DNA of 64,000 nt from Sinohyriopsis cumingii (lineage: Eukaryota > Mollusca > Bivalvia > Unionida > Unionidae). The stretch lies in the NCBI GenBank assembly GCA_028554795.2, contig CM068825.1:92164951-92228950 (forward strand), given 5' to 3'. The position numbers were made by a program, and so were the translations under genes. Numbering within the stretch: the first letter of the stretch is position 1; the number at the start of each line of letters is the position of its first letter. Shown one piece after another: positions 46,750-58,925 of the stretch. Under the pieces are notes generated by a model. That model made no database searches, was not told the origin of the DNA, and was given only the letters and a program-made list of their open reading frames with translations.

Positions 46750-46776
46750 CACACACACACACACACACACACACAC
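46750..46776. repeat. (CA)n microsatellite
   Basis: 27 bases of uninterrupted CA. Confidence 0.98.
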
Positions 46777-47767
46777 TTATACCACCGCGCGGTATGACTA
46801 CCTCCGCATCATTCTATTTCTCACATTTTCTCTTTTACATCGGTTTGTACATGCAGTGGTTAGATTTTTCACTCCTTCATTCATATGATTAACGTTAATT
46901 TTACTTCGTAAGAAAGCACACAAACAAGCACTTCGTTCTGTCTCTTTTCTGATGTAGGAGATGACTGAAAAAAATATGCATTTTAGAGAAACTGAATTAA
47001 AGAATGTGTTTTGGTAGCTATATTATATAACCCACTATTTTCGTTGTTTAAAAATAATATTTTTCCATACCAAGATATTAAAATCGGGAAGGGAATGGAG
47101 AGACTCGTAATGTTAGTTAAATGATGAAAGCATCACGCTAATATGCAACTACCATTATACAAACATGCGATAGGATTTGAAGCTTCGTCCAGACTAAGAA
47201 ATAAAACGTTGAAATGAAACCAGACTTTATGACCCCAGATATTTCCTCTTGTTTTCCAACTCATCTTTAGGGCGACCTTATCTTTGTACGGTCTGAAACA
47301 ATGACGGACATGTTAAGTTATCGTTTGAAGGTCTTCCACATCGGTGCGTACTGGTCTGAATCTTTTTAAAAACGGGTCATAAATGTATTAAAAAAATGAA
47401 TCCCTTTTCATGCACTTTAAATTAAAAATTTTGAACCACGCATAATGTTTAATCCCTAATGAACTCTAAATATATTTTCAATATCTATTATCTTTCTACA
47501 GACACATTCTTCAAGATATATTGAATTAAAACTGATGTATGTCTTTCAGAATAAGAAGTTATGAATATACATCGTCGGTAAATGGCCGAGGATAAACGAT
47601 AACTGAGTCTTCCTTTTTGAGTGAAAAATGTCACAAGTTTGTCTATAATTAAAACGTAACTTTTGCGCATCCTATTAAAAAATGGCCAACAGTAACATCT
47701 GATTAAGCCAAACTGACCGTAACTATTTCAAACGAAAAATAGCATAATTTTGGAATTTCAAACCATT
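46777..47767. other. Intronic non-coding DNA
   Basis: No feature recognised. Confidence 0.5.
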
Positions 47768-48270
47768 AACCTTGACCTTTGATTTATCAATAGCGGACTA
47801 AATAGGAGGCTGCCTTTCCTCGAGTTCAGTGCATATAGATTCATATAAATTGGGAAACTTGAGGACATTAGGCTGCTGATATGAAACCCAAAATTTTCGC
47901 TCGAATGACCTTGACCTTTAACCACCGGGCCCGAAATTAGGGGGAAGGATAGTTCTCTCCATATGTTGACTAAATATGAAGCTTGATAAACCTGGATTTA
48001 AAAAGCTTGAATTATCGAACGGAAACATACATAAATTAAAACTTAAAAATATAACGACCTTGACCTTTATCATGAAGAACTCAGGGTAAATAAGGAGCTG
48101 CTTCTGCTCAAGTATAGTATACATATGAAGTTTGAAGAAAGTTAGGCTAAGCAAACCTGACTTATCGTGCGGAAAGAAAGTCATATTTTCAGTCCCAGTG
48201 AACTTGATTTTGAACCCAGCAGAGCCTGAATCTATAGATCTGAATACTTTATTTTGTCTAGGTCGATGTT
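47768..48270. repeat. Diverged tandem repeat, unit about 140-150 bp, built on tgaccttgacctt
   Basis: The start of the unit occurs at 47,770, 47,909, 48,058 and (degenerate, acttgatttt) 48,202, giving periods of 139, 149 and 144. Within units the order is 'ccttgaccttt', then 'gactaaatatgaagcttga' or a variant, then 'tgaattatcgaacggaaa' or 'tgacttatcgtgcggaaa'. I recognise this as the type of repeat common in bivalves and some other marine invertebrates (…gaccttgacctttgacc…agtttgaagaaa…gttatcgagcgga…). The open frame at 48,132-48,359 falls partly within it and is probably incidental. Confidence 0.8.
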
Positions 48271-49150
48271 TGCATTATGTGCAGAGTAAAACCACAGCTT
48301 GCACTCATCTTAGTACTGGAAGGTTTCCTTTAAAATGTTTAAAATGGTGTCAATGTTAAAGTCACCAAACACCAAACATCTGTAGTAATTTTTTTCTCAA
48401 CAATTACAGCTTTACGCGAATTATTGTCCTTTACATTGATTAGATGTTGGAAATTAAAGTTCTTAATAACTGGCATCATCTACTTATTGACTAGTTGCCT
48501 CTTTGTCGTCTGTGTAATCCATATGTTTTTTGTTCAAATTTGAAACACCGGAAGTGAATAGGAAATGTACTGTAACGAAACATCTTATCAGCGTAACGGA
48601 TTTGCTACTGCTCTCCGAAAATAGACCATTGCGAGGAAATGTTTAATTTTATTTGAACAAAAATAAGCCAGTCGATACAATATGACATCAAAATAGAAAG
48701 TTATTTGATGATACTATAACTAATTAACATCTAGAAAAAGTTATATGATGGCATGATAATAAAATATCTTCGATATATGAAATATTGCTTTCGAGCCATT
48801 GAATGGAAGCAAATTCAATAACACATTATAAGAGAGAGTGAAACATATGCAGGCTAGATTATCAGTTTGAATTTTGTTACTGTTTGTTCTCTTTATCAAA
48901 TATCTGCCAATTTTTGCGCTTTAATACTTATTCCCTGTGTGAATGAAGCTAAATAATACTCTAGTGGATGATTAACAATATGGAAAAGATTACTTCGATC
49001 AAATCCTTATATTCTCTTCATCTAAACATTCCCTCTGGTTTTCTGCCATTTTTCTTAAGGCCATGGAATTCTTCTATCCTATTATGAAAGTGCACTGTCT
49101 TTGTCGATTTCGTTCATTATTAAGGTTTTGTTGTCAGATAAGTATCTTAA
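48271..49150. other. Intronic non-coding DNA
   Basis: No feature recognised. Confidence 0.5.
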
Positions 49151-49699
49151 GGCATCCTATTTCTGTCCAAATATTATATCCCACGGCAGGTTGGTTTCTG
49201 CAATAAAGGCAGCTTAGTGTCTCTAATAAAGAGATATTTTGTGGACTTACTCTCGCTATTCTTTTTAAGGGTTAAGACTATCCTGATTTACGAATACATG
49301 AGGGTTTTAGAAAAATTATCTTTACCAGCCAATGATTATTTTATTTCTTTTTACTTCGCTGAACCGATGACAACAGCAAGAACCGTATTTAAGCACACCC
49401 TCTTTACACTTTACTAAATGCAAAAAATACCACCTTCCAACAAAATTCTTCAGACTTTTACAAAGAGAATTGAAAATGCCCTAAAAGTGATTGACCTTTC
49501 AGTAGGACTTCACTTTTCATTATGTTTTGAACATATTCTCCATGAAACACAACCTAATTGTATTAATATAGTCTCGCTTCACCATAAAAGTTACATAGAA
49601 AATCAAAGAATTATTCAATTCAAGCTAACTCATGGCGAAAGACCAATTTCTTTGTTTTTACAAATATATAATATACTTGTTGATGTCAAAGTGGCGTAG
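49151..49699 (+). pseudogene. Unrecognised open stretch with a single internal stop
   Basis: One frame is open for about 183 codons with only one stop (TAA at 49,415-49,417). In DNA this AT-rich, roughly a dozen stops would be expected. The translation has ordinary composition, with segments such as RVLEKLSLPANDY, EPMTTARTVFKHT and KILQTFTKRIENALK. There is no splice border or promoter that I can defend. It could be a retrotransposon or processed-gene relic, or partly an effect of pyrimidine-rich sequence, since another frame just upstream is also open. I do not recognise it. Confidence 0.35.
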
Positions 49700-52600
49700 T
49701 GATTGATTGCTTTCTCTTTTTTTCGCTCCGTTTTATCCGATTAAACCAAGCGAACTGATAGAATATCACAGTATTGTTTAGGAATTGGGGGAGGGGAAGA
49801 GACAAGTAGTAATGCGGGTGTCAACGCCAAAATGAATGGTCTATATATATTTTTACAAAGCCAAGTGACACCCACTCCAGTATACGGACGTCCATGTATA
49901 CATTATTTGCCTAAAATCGTTTATTGTATCGAGTAGTGCTATGCGACGTAGCCTAGCGACAGAGCACAATATTTATATGGGTAAATAGTTGTTGGGGCCG
50001 AAAGGGGGACATTATGAGGACACTCCTACGAACCAAGATTTGATATTCTAGATTCTGCAAAAGGTGTATCTTTCTAAGCTTTCACTTTTCAGCTTTGTAA
50101 AATTATCTGCAGCACAGGGTTTGATGACCTAGACAAAATGGCTGACGTGTATATCATTTATGAATTTATATACGGATATAACAGTAGTAAATTTACTGAA
50201 GAAAATAATAAGTGAAAATATACGATTTAGCGTTACTTTTTGTGTTCTTTAAACTCTTTTACTCTGTGTAAATGATAAGAAAGTATTCAATTTTGGAAGA
50301 ATGTATAAAGGAAAATAAAACCGGTTATCTGTTATGGTTGTAGACTGATAAGAGCTGATCTACACTTTGAAAGTGCCATATTCAGCTATTCTTATTAAAA
50401 CACGTATAACTGTTATTATTCGCAGTGATTTGATTTTAATTTCCTGTAGTTGTTTTATGCATCCACACCCACCTATACCCAATTCGTTAGCACTGTACAT
50501 TAACAATGATTGCTACCAAAGGCGCTGTATAGCGTGCACAATCTTGTGGAGACAAATTGAAGAAGTCAGACAAAGATGCTTAACGCGTTTTGTATATGGG
50601 AGATTTATACTTCATCTTGTCCTGACAGAGTTCATTAGGAATTGATATGGTAATAAAAAGTCAATATTGCTTTTACACAATCTACAACTTGTAACTGTTA
50701 GGTTATATGCTTCTGAATAATTACAATAATTAGTGATGCGGGAATATGTAAACACAATTGAAAGGTCACTCTAAAATTCAATACATATGAACTAAAAAGA
50801 TATATTTCCTTTTGTATATAGGTGCATTCATACATCCGTTAGCAATACAATATTGCTTAAAATATTTCTGAAACGATATATTACAGATTCCAAAGTTAAG
50901 CCACACTACGCAGCTGGTGAGAAAGGCATAGATTTTATACTCCGTAATATTGTGATGGAAACGAATAATATAGTGGGTTATAATTCACGAAGGTGATCAG
51001 ATTCGGTTAAACTATGAGTGACTTCTACAGAAGTGTCAACAGATGCAACAAAAGACATTAAAGCAGCATGTCAAATGATAGACAATAAAGATGATAATCC
51101 TAACTATAACAATGCAGACAATTTTACAATTAAGATGTCTAATGATACAGATAATAAAACAAATAAGAGGTATTTCTTATCATTTCCATGTTTCAAGGGG
51201 ACTGTATGATTTATATTTTTGTTTCCTAGAAGTCAATCGATTGGTTCGCTAGCTAGTTAATAGATAAGATAATCTGCACTATTTTTATTACAACAAATAA
51301 ACCTTTTAATACAATGCAGATAACAAATTCATTAATTAATGCGAAAATCAACAAAAATATCCAAGAACTATTTTTCGGCCGATGTTAAAATCCAGCGTAT
51401 CTTGCTAAAAATAACACCATATTATGCTGCTACTTAAATTTGTATAGCTAAGGCAGGCAAACACTAAGCAAACTTTATTATATCTTTTAATTTTCAATAT
51501 AGCACAAATGATTGATAATCATTGCAAATGTTCTTGTTGTTGTTAGGCCAAGGAATGCTGCTATATTATCAGCTGCTAGAAAACAATAGCAATTATTGTA
51601 TTTTTTTCTTTAACAGACTTCTAAAACTTTTTCCATATTGTAAATTTTCTATTCTTTTAGACTCGGTGTTCCTAATGCCTTCTCTAAAACAATGTTCTAT
51701 AACTATGTATAGGCTAACTACATGTGCTCTTTATTTTCATCGTCATTTAATATCTTTCATTGTTTTGGTGGACTTTTGCAGCAAATTCACACGATCTACA
51801 ATAATCACATATCCCGTTAATTCTGTTTCTAGTTTGATCATGAGACAAGTTTTGAACATTTTCTTTTCGTATAATTTTTCCTTATTTAAATTTTGATGTA
51901 CTTCTGCTGCATAATATTATGAGTCTAACATATCTGTTTAAAAAGGTATAACTAAATGTGATCATATCTATATTAATGATTTCTGGCTTATTTGATTTTG
52001 TTTTGTTTTTATTTCAATGTATTCATTGCAAGAACCTACTTCCGCCTGCTCCGTTATATATTGTGGTAAATGATAAAATCAATTTGGTGTTAACAATCTT
52101 TGAAAATTGAATATCAGCATTCAGAATGCACTGATGTATTTATCATTTTGTCCTGATCAGAAACATTGGGCAAAGATCTGGAAGATAATTTCTTCAAACA
52201 AATAATCATAACCACTGCTTAAATGGACTTTCAAAAACTCAACTTGTAAGATAATTATGACTTTTTTAAAATTCTAAAGAGGATAAAAACGTTAGAATTA
52301 TGTATGAAGATGGAATAACTGAAACTTACAGGAAGGAATTACAAACTAATATAGTAAATGGAACAAATACGGAAATAAATGGTAAACTACTAAACATATA
52401 AAGAATTGGATAAAATGGACTCAAAACGAATCAATGAAGTGAATGCATGTCCTTGTCAGAGGTAATAATGCAACAAATAACATCACCGATGAGTAGATTT
52501 CTTCCAAATCGATAAAAATGATTAACATGAATAGCTTAACGAAGACTTCGTAGTAACAAACGGAATTATTGGGGTTCTGTCTTTTAGATTAATTAACAGT

Positions 52601-52804
52601 TTCAATTTTAAGTGGTAGTTAAAAAGGAAATCAAGCAACTTTTGTAAACCTAAACCTAGTTCCGTTATAAAGTCAGTAACCACAAATAATTAAGATATTT
52701 GTATCTCGAACACTTTCTAATGATAACTTAAAGGGGATTTACAAATAATTTGAACATCACAATAGGGTAACAATTAGGATTCCATGATCTTAAACTAAGT
52801 AATT
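49700..52804. other. Intronic AT-rich DNA
   Basis: Open frames at 50,367-50,645 and 51,522-51,896 are T-rich with low-complexity composition, and have no domain. No repeat family recognised. Confidence 0.5.
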
Positions 52805-52940
52805 AAAAAGGGAGAAAACCAACAAGTTTTATAAAAATCAACAAGTAATTTATTTCCTTAGAATACAAGGTGAAACTTTATAAAGAACGTACAGTCATGC
52901 GACTTAAATCACACATAGTCCCAAAAGTTGTATCACCAAA
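52805..52940 (-). repeat. Dispersed repeat copy 1, candidate LTR remnant
   Basis: About 130 bases ('ccaacaagtttt', then 'tcaacaagtaatttat', 'tttataaagaac' and 'gcgacttaaatcaca') match 54,695-54,835 in the same orientation at roughly 80% by eye. In the minus orientation this copy carries AATAAA (complement of 52,852-52,858 region). It lies at the far end of the Gypsy-like relic, where a 3' LTR would be expected. Confidence 0.55.
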
Positions 52941-54694
52941 TTGTGTAAAACTTTATCAAAGCATTTATTATGATTTTGGTTTAAATAACCGTCAAAGGAA
53001 TTGCCTGTGGGAATCTTGTACACGAACACATTATGGTCAACAAGTATTGGTCGCTTGATTTCGTTTTAGTTAAGGGAGTAACAAAAATGGTACATCAAAT
53101 GCAGCAATAGGTTGCAGATGAGACTTGGGTTATTTCTGATTGGGATTTCCTACCATATGATAAGTGGGACATGATCCACTTTATTCACAAACAAAATTTA
53201 TTTAATTGTCGGCCACCACATGATTCAAGATCATGCATTAAGTCTTATTTACTCCTAAATTAACAGCTAAAGGTTTCATAAGCTAAACTAAGAATTTCAT
53301 GTATTTACGACTTAGAAACAACACTTTAATAGCTCTATGACCACTCGTCACCAGCGAGTACCTCAGCTTTCTTTAATGTCTCATACGAAACGAATTTTTA
53401 GCAAAATAACATACATGTACGTTTGTGACTTCAGTTTCACTGATAACTTTCTGGGACAAACAGGATCTTGTTCCTCTTCGACAACCATTGATTGTCGTGT
53501 ATCGCCCTTATTAGAAAAAGAGAATGGGTAGTAAAAAGATGATCATTGTGATCAATACCTTTCATTGATCAATACCAGAAGCAAACGTGACTTTATCAAA
53601 AGCCTGACCAATACATGTGTTAGCGAAAGGTGTCATTTCCTTATCAACAACATTCTCAAGAGCATTTTTGACATAGCTAGAATAACAACACAAGCTGGGT
53701 ATAAATCAGGGACATCATTTCCAAATTGATCGACGTTTCGATTCATGCAAGCCTTGTTAATAACAGGTGGATTAATCACAATGTTATCTCCAGCAAAGTC
53801 ATCGCCTAGTAATAAAGGAATATACTTTGAAATAAGAGCATTGGAGTAGCTCTGTCTTGTTTCCTTTATAACGTACCATTTCTTCTTGCAATAGATGCAG
53901 GTAGGACAAGATAAGGATTTGTGATCAGTCTTACAAAAATATTTGATTCCTTAAAGTTGTGCCAGTTTGAGATTTGGTACTACCACTGAGACAGAGAGAA
54001 AGACTTACTGACAAAATAAATTGCAAAGAAATTCCCTTTCTTTCTTTTCTCTTTTCTCTGCATTTCTCTATTTTTTTCCACACTACATTTGCATTATCCT
54101 ATCTCATCTCTCTTTCATATTTCTGCAACTATAAATGAATTTGTCTCTCTAGTTTGCTCTATCTCTAACTGCATTTGTCTCTCCAATTTCTGCAATTGCG
54201 TTTTTCTCTCTTTCATCTTTCTGAAGGTCTAGCTTTCTGAACTCTATTTTTTCTTGTATTTTAATTTCAGTTCCATAACATGCGAAGTGGAACCCAATCG
54301 AGAATTAATAATCAAACCTAAAGCACTTTTATCCAATATTCTTTTCTACCAAATATAGAACATACATATTTTTTTATTTCTTCTTTCATTTAAGAGGTCT
54401 TCACCTCAAAACGAGCAAATTGTCTTTCAACTAGACCAGTTAATCCTTTTTCAACGATTCTAACCTTTCCTGCGCTGGAATTAAAATAAAGTTCTCCACT
54501 TGAGATGACACTGTGAAAGCTTGTAAATTTCACTATTTACTCTCAAATATGTAAAATAATACCTGGGACTTAGAACATTTTAAACAAATGAATTTAAATT
54601 TCAAAAGCAAAGTTTTCTAAATATTTTAGAGACATTCATATCCAGTACATGAGCTTCTAAATTCTGTTGCGATTCTTAAGTCTTAAAGAAAGTA

Positions 54695-54840
54695 ACAGAG
54701 AATAGCAAACACCAACAAGTTTTGTAACATTCAACAAGTAATTTATCTCCCTAGATTGCAAAGTGAAAATTTATAAAGAACTTACAGTAATGCGACTTAA
54801 ATCACAAATAGTCCAAAATATTTTTTCACCGGTCATAATG
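54695..54840 (-). repeat. Dispersed repeat copy 2, candidate LTR remnant
   Basis: Same-orientation partner of 52,805-52,940, located at the Gag end of the relic, where a 5' LTR would lie. Exact ends and terminal TG..CA could not be set. Confidence 0.55.
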
Positions 54841-57744
54841 AATAAAGTTCTAATTAAATTCCAGTAGTTTCGAAATAAGATCCAGCGCTGAAGTTGTAAA
54901 TATGGCTGTAGTGGCCAACTACAATTTTCCAATTAGTCACAATAATATAATGCAAGATGTAATTGTTTGAATTCACTATAAATCCCAGTTAATGTCTCTG
55001 TTGAGAATATTACTGAGTACTTTGTAAGGAAAAGGTCAAGTCCAAAACAAAAAAATTCATAGCATATAATGAATCAAAATAAATAACAAACAATGCAGAT
55101 TAAATGGACATAATGGTAACTTGAAAGTAACTTGAAGGTTAATTGAATAATTATCATTGGACTATATCTGATAGGAATTCCAATTTCTTTGAGTCACCTT
55201 AAGATCGAATTTCTAGAGGCAAAATAAATGCTATCACCCAAGATAATTCAGTGGTAGATAATTATCTAACGACCACGGAATTAATTTAAGGCTGATGAAA
55301 ATTAATAAAATTAAGAATACATTTAAATTATATGCTAGATATTAAAAGCATTCCCAAGTAAGTATTTTCTTATTGTATTATCTGATTTTGTAATTTCTTC
55401 TATTATAATATCAGTTTTATTAAGTAATAATTTGTAGAACCGTTCACTCTTGCAGCACGCAATTGTATTTAGACGTCAGTATTCTTATTTTTAGTAGTTG
55501 TAACATAATATTATCACTCATTTATATTACTTGAATTTTGTACATATGAATCAGATGTTTTCTTTCTCTAAAACTCATTTATCATTCCCTCCATTTAAAC
55601 GTGTTACATTATCAAGTATTTAAGTTTGTTTGAGCTCATAAAAATACTAAACTGCCAAACCGCAGAACCTACTATCATTAAATATAAACTATAATGTTCT
55701 TTCTGAAGTTTACATTAACTGCTTGCACATGATGTATTTCAAACTGGATATAACGGTCAATCTTGCAGATGGTTATGTGCACAGATTGACCGCTTTGGTG
55801 TATATTATCAACTTTGACTCATCACTTTGTCTCCATCTATGCAAGACCAACTTCTCAACCAGACAGTCATAATTAAGAATGAACTGACATTATCCGACAG
55901 TGAACCCCAATTATATAACAGTAACCTCAATCAGCAGTGTCATTTGAGCCCGCATTGACTTACTGGCCTGGTTGTTAACAAATACCAACATTTTATCACT
56001 CACGGCAAAGCAAACAACTTGATGGAGACGTTATTTTTGGCGGTAATAATATAATAGAATGAAAAATACTGACACATACCCGTCAAACATTACACAAGAA
56101 AAAATACTGTAGTAAAATTCTTCTGTCTACTTATTATTTGTCTATCCATCTAAGAGGACAACCTAAACGAAACACGATACTATCATCCTACCAATAGAAG
56201 GTATATATCAGAACGATTTTTTAGATTGGCATGGGTCTAAAATCTCCTTTAAGATTCTGGTGTGCCTAATTTGTTCCATGTGTCTATTTTTAATGCACCC
56301 ATTCTTGAAAACATGACAATACAGACACTTGTTGCTATTGGTTTTGGCTTAACGCCATTTTTTCAGAATATATATATTTGGTAAAGGCAGAAACCAGATA
56401 ATAGCTTAAAGAACCACAGTCCCATGTGAAGCTATTAGCAAGATTTCCCACGCTGACAGATATGAGGTATCGGTGATCTCTATTTGCAAGCGCCTTAGAC
56501 CAATCGATCCCCAATAGTTATCTAGCTAATAACTACAGATTTTGTTAGTTCATTTGTATGGGATTTTCTTTTCGCCAAAAACTTCCAGAGTTAATTTCGT
56601 GTTGGGGCTGAGCTAGAACATATACAAATACAATTCAAACTACTAGATTCATTCTTATTATTTTAACCGGTCATGGTGTGGGATAGCACATTTGTTTTCG
56701 AAAAATGAAAATATGATGTTTTGTGGGTGTATCTTCTAAGCATGAAAATTCAAGGATTATTTCAGATAACGATCTATATAGACTTTCACAGACAAAATTT
56801 TAAGTCAACATTTTTTAAAACATAAAGCATATAGTTGAATATTATGGATGCAGCTTTCTAAAAGGTATCTTCTCTGTCATAGATTGATTCAACGAAATAT
56901 AAATGAATATTAAATAAAATTCATATCGTTATTGAGCATAATTCTAGCTTAACTAATCTATATTGAATTGTCAACTAATACTGAGATCGTTTGCATTATA
57001 TTATATACTAAGTTAGAATCACATCACAAAGAAAACATACACTTGCTGACAAACAAAACTAGGATTTTAATGATGACTTTGTCTGTAATAAATGCATAAA
57101 CAATATCATGCATACGTGGTTTATCCACTAGCATATTTTTTGCAATGTTACTTCTCTGATGGAAACACTTATTTCAGTAATACTAACTTTAGGTTGAGTC
57201 ATTGTACTAAGTGTGCATCTTAAATGATGTTTATCTGATAAATTGTTAAAGGTGAGGATTCCAATATGTTGAACAAACTCATCTGCGAGTATCTTAACGC
57301 ATGTATAAATAATGTTATCGAGCCATCATGTTCCTGTCATGTTGTCAAATCTTGCCAAGCTTAAATGTGATACAAGATTTTTCATGTATGCCTTTTGATA
57401 TGATTAATTATGAAATGGAAGGTCTATTAACGGAAACATATAAGATTGAGCGTTTGGATACTATTTATCCCAATTGTTTTAATTCTACGAATATTTATAA
57501 TCCTCGTTAATTCACAGTATTTAATCAATAATTCAATAATACATATCTAAAAGGAAAATATCCTATCGTTATGTATGTTCTACTACATATGCTGTACATG
57601 TTATCAGCAACATTGTCAATACTAAGTTCTGTGACTGCGCTACACTGCTGACGGACAAAAATGATACGTCAAAAGATGGGAAGAATGACTTCGAAGTCAT
57701 CCCCAAATTATGTCATTGATCAGTGAGCAGAGCTTAGATTGACT
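54841..57744. other. Intronic AT-rich DNA
   Basis: No exon or repeat family recognised. The open frame at 57,328-57,510 has no domain. Confidence 0.5.
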
Positions 57745-58925
57745 TCCGCAACAGGTAACCAATTTGTCACTTGCTGATCTTCCAACGCTGACGGCAACTG
57801 TGAAAGCACTTGATATGCTGTCAAATGGCAAAGCACCTGGTGCAGATATTATTACAGCATATGTTTATAATACCAGAGGCTCACGTATACAGCGAATGAA
57901 CTCCTCTAGTCACTTGGACTCAGTAAATTATATCCCAGGGATACAAGCATGCATCCATCGTCCACATATACAAGCTTAAATGCAACAGACATGCGACAAA
58001 TATTGTGTCATCTCCTTATTGTCAATAGCCGAAAATTCCACTCACATCGTTCAAAATCTCCTCATGAAAAATACCAGGAATGAAACTCCACTCCACACGG
58101 CATTCGTCGACCTGACGAAAGTCTTTTGACGAAGCCAGCCCTGGAGGTCTTTAGATGTTGGTGGCAAAATTAGGTTGCCTAGAGAAATTCATCGTGATGG
58201 TTCGGTAATTTAATGATATAATGCGTGCTTGTGCCGTGGACGATGACGAGTCATCTCAATCGTTCGCAGTCGCCATTGGAATCAAACAAGACTTTGTGTT
58301 GGCCACAATCAGATTTAGTCATCTGAACCGTTCCCAGTCACTAATGAAATCAGTTATGAGTGTGAGCTGGCAACAGTTCTCTTCAGTATGATGTTATCTG
58401 CCATGCTTACATGTACCGTTGGCAACTATGGCACTGGAATCGAGATCAGATACCCGGATGACGGAAAGCTCTTTAATCTCAGGAGATTATTAGTAAAAAT
58501 GAAACTACATGAACTGGCTCTCTGTTATCTCCCACTTTGCTGACAACCATTCCTTAAATGCCAAGGCTAAGTCTGACATGCAACACTGTATGGACCATTT
58601 ATCGTCAACTTATGACATTTTTGGTCTCACAATCTGTATCACAAAGAGTTAATTTACCAATCTGCTCCAAAAAGCCATATGCAGAGTCAGTCATCGTAGT
58701 AAACGGCCAAACCCTTGTGGCAGTGGACATGTTCACCTATCTCGGCAGCACGTTTCTACGTTCAGTCCACATTGAGGATTAAACTAACGCCAGAATTAGT
58801 AACACAACTGTGGCCTTCGACAGACTAATCACAAATGCATGGGAGCACAGATGCATCAGTCTACAAGCAAACCATAAGGTCTACAACGCAATGTTGTTGC
58901 CGTCCCAGCTGTATGTATACCAGTG
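57745..58925 (+). pseudogene. Decayed LINE reverse-transcriptase region
   Basis: This relic is of the same family as 39,750-42,070. It opens with 'LADLPTLTATVKALDMLSNG' followed by KAPGAD, the usual start of the reverse transcriptase. Near 58,100 'FVDLTK' is motif A, now broken by a stop. Near 58,280 'IGIKQDFVLATI' is the motif B region, usually GVKQGCVLAPT. Near 58,395-58,490, 'MMLSAMLTCTVGNYG' and 'DDGKLFNLRRL' match. Near 58,700-58,760, 'VNGQTLVAVDMFTYLGST' fits almost perfectly. Near 58,865-58,910 the C-terminal 'HKVYNAMLLPSQL' appears. The region has several stops and frame changes. It covers the palm region that the copy at 39,750-42,070 lacks, but lacks the endonuclease. Confidence 0.87.

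Larger units (their letters stand above)
52805..54840 (-). pseudogene. Decayed Gypsy-like LTR retrotransposon relic
   Basis: On the minus strand, reading from high to low coordinates: 53,990-54,260 encodes a charged, coiled-coil-like stretch as in the middle of these Gag proteins. At about 53,880-53,935 comes a damaged zinc knuckle ('CPTCIYCKKKW'). From about 53,831 to 53,660 there is 'YIPLLLGDDFAGDNIVINPP', then 'VPDLYPACVVILAMSKM', which fits the end of a Gypsy aspartyl protease (PLLLGNDLAG…) and the linker after it. The DTG active site is absent, probably deleted with the neighbouring sequence. At about 53,430-53,540 a segment 'SLFLIRAIHDNQW' resembles the linker before an integrase. Stops and frameshifts are frequent; reverse transcriptase is not found. 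Related repeats at both ends may be LTR remnants. Confidence 0.7.

Noticed and set aside
51522-51896. 124-codon plus-strand frame
   Set aside because: It is T-rich, low-complexity and hydrophobic throughout, with no domain; pyrimidine-rich DNA keeps stops rare on this strand.
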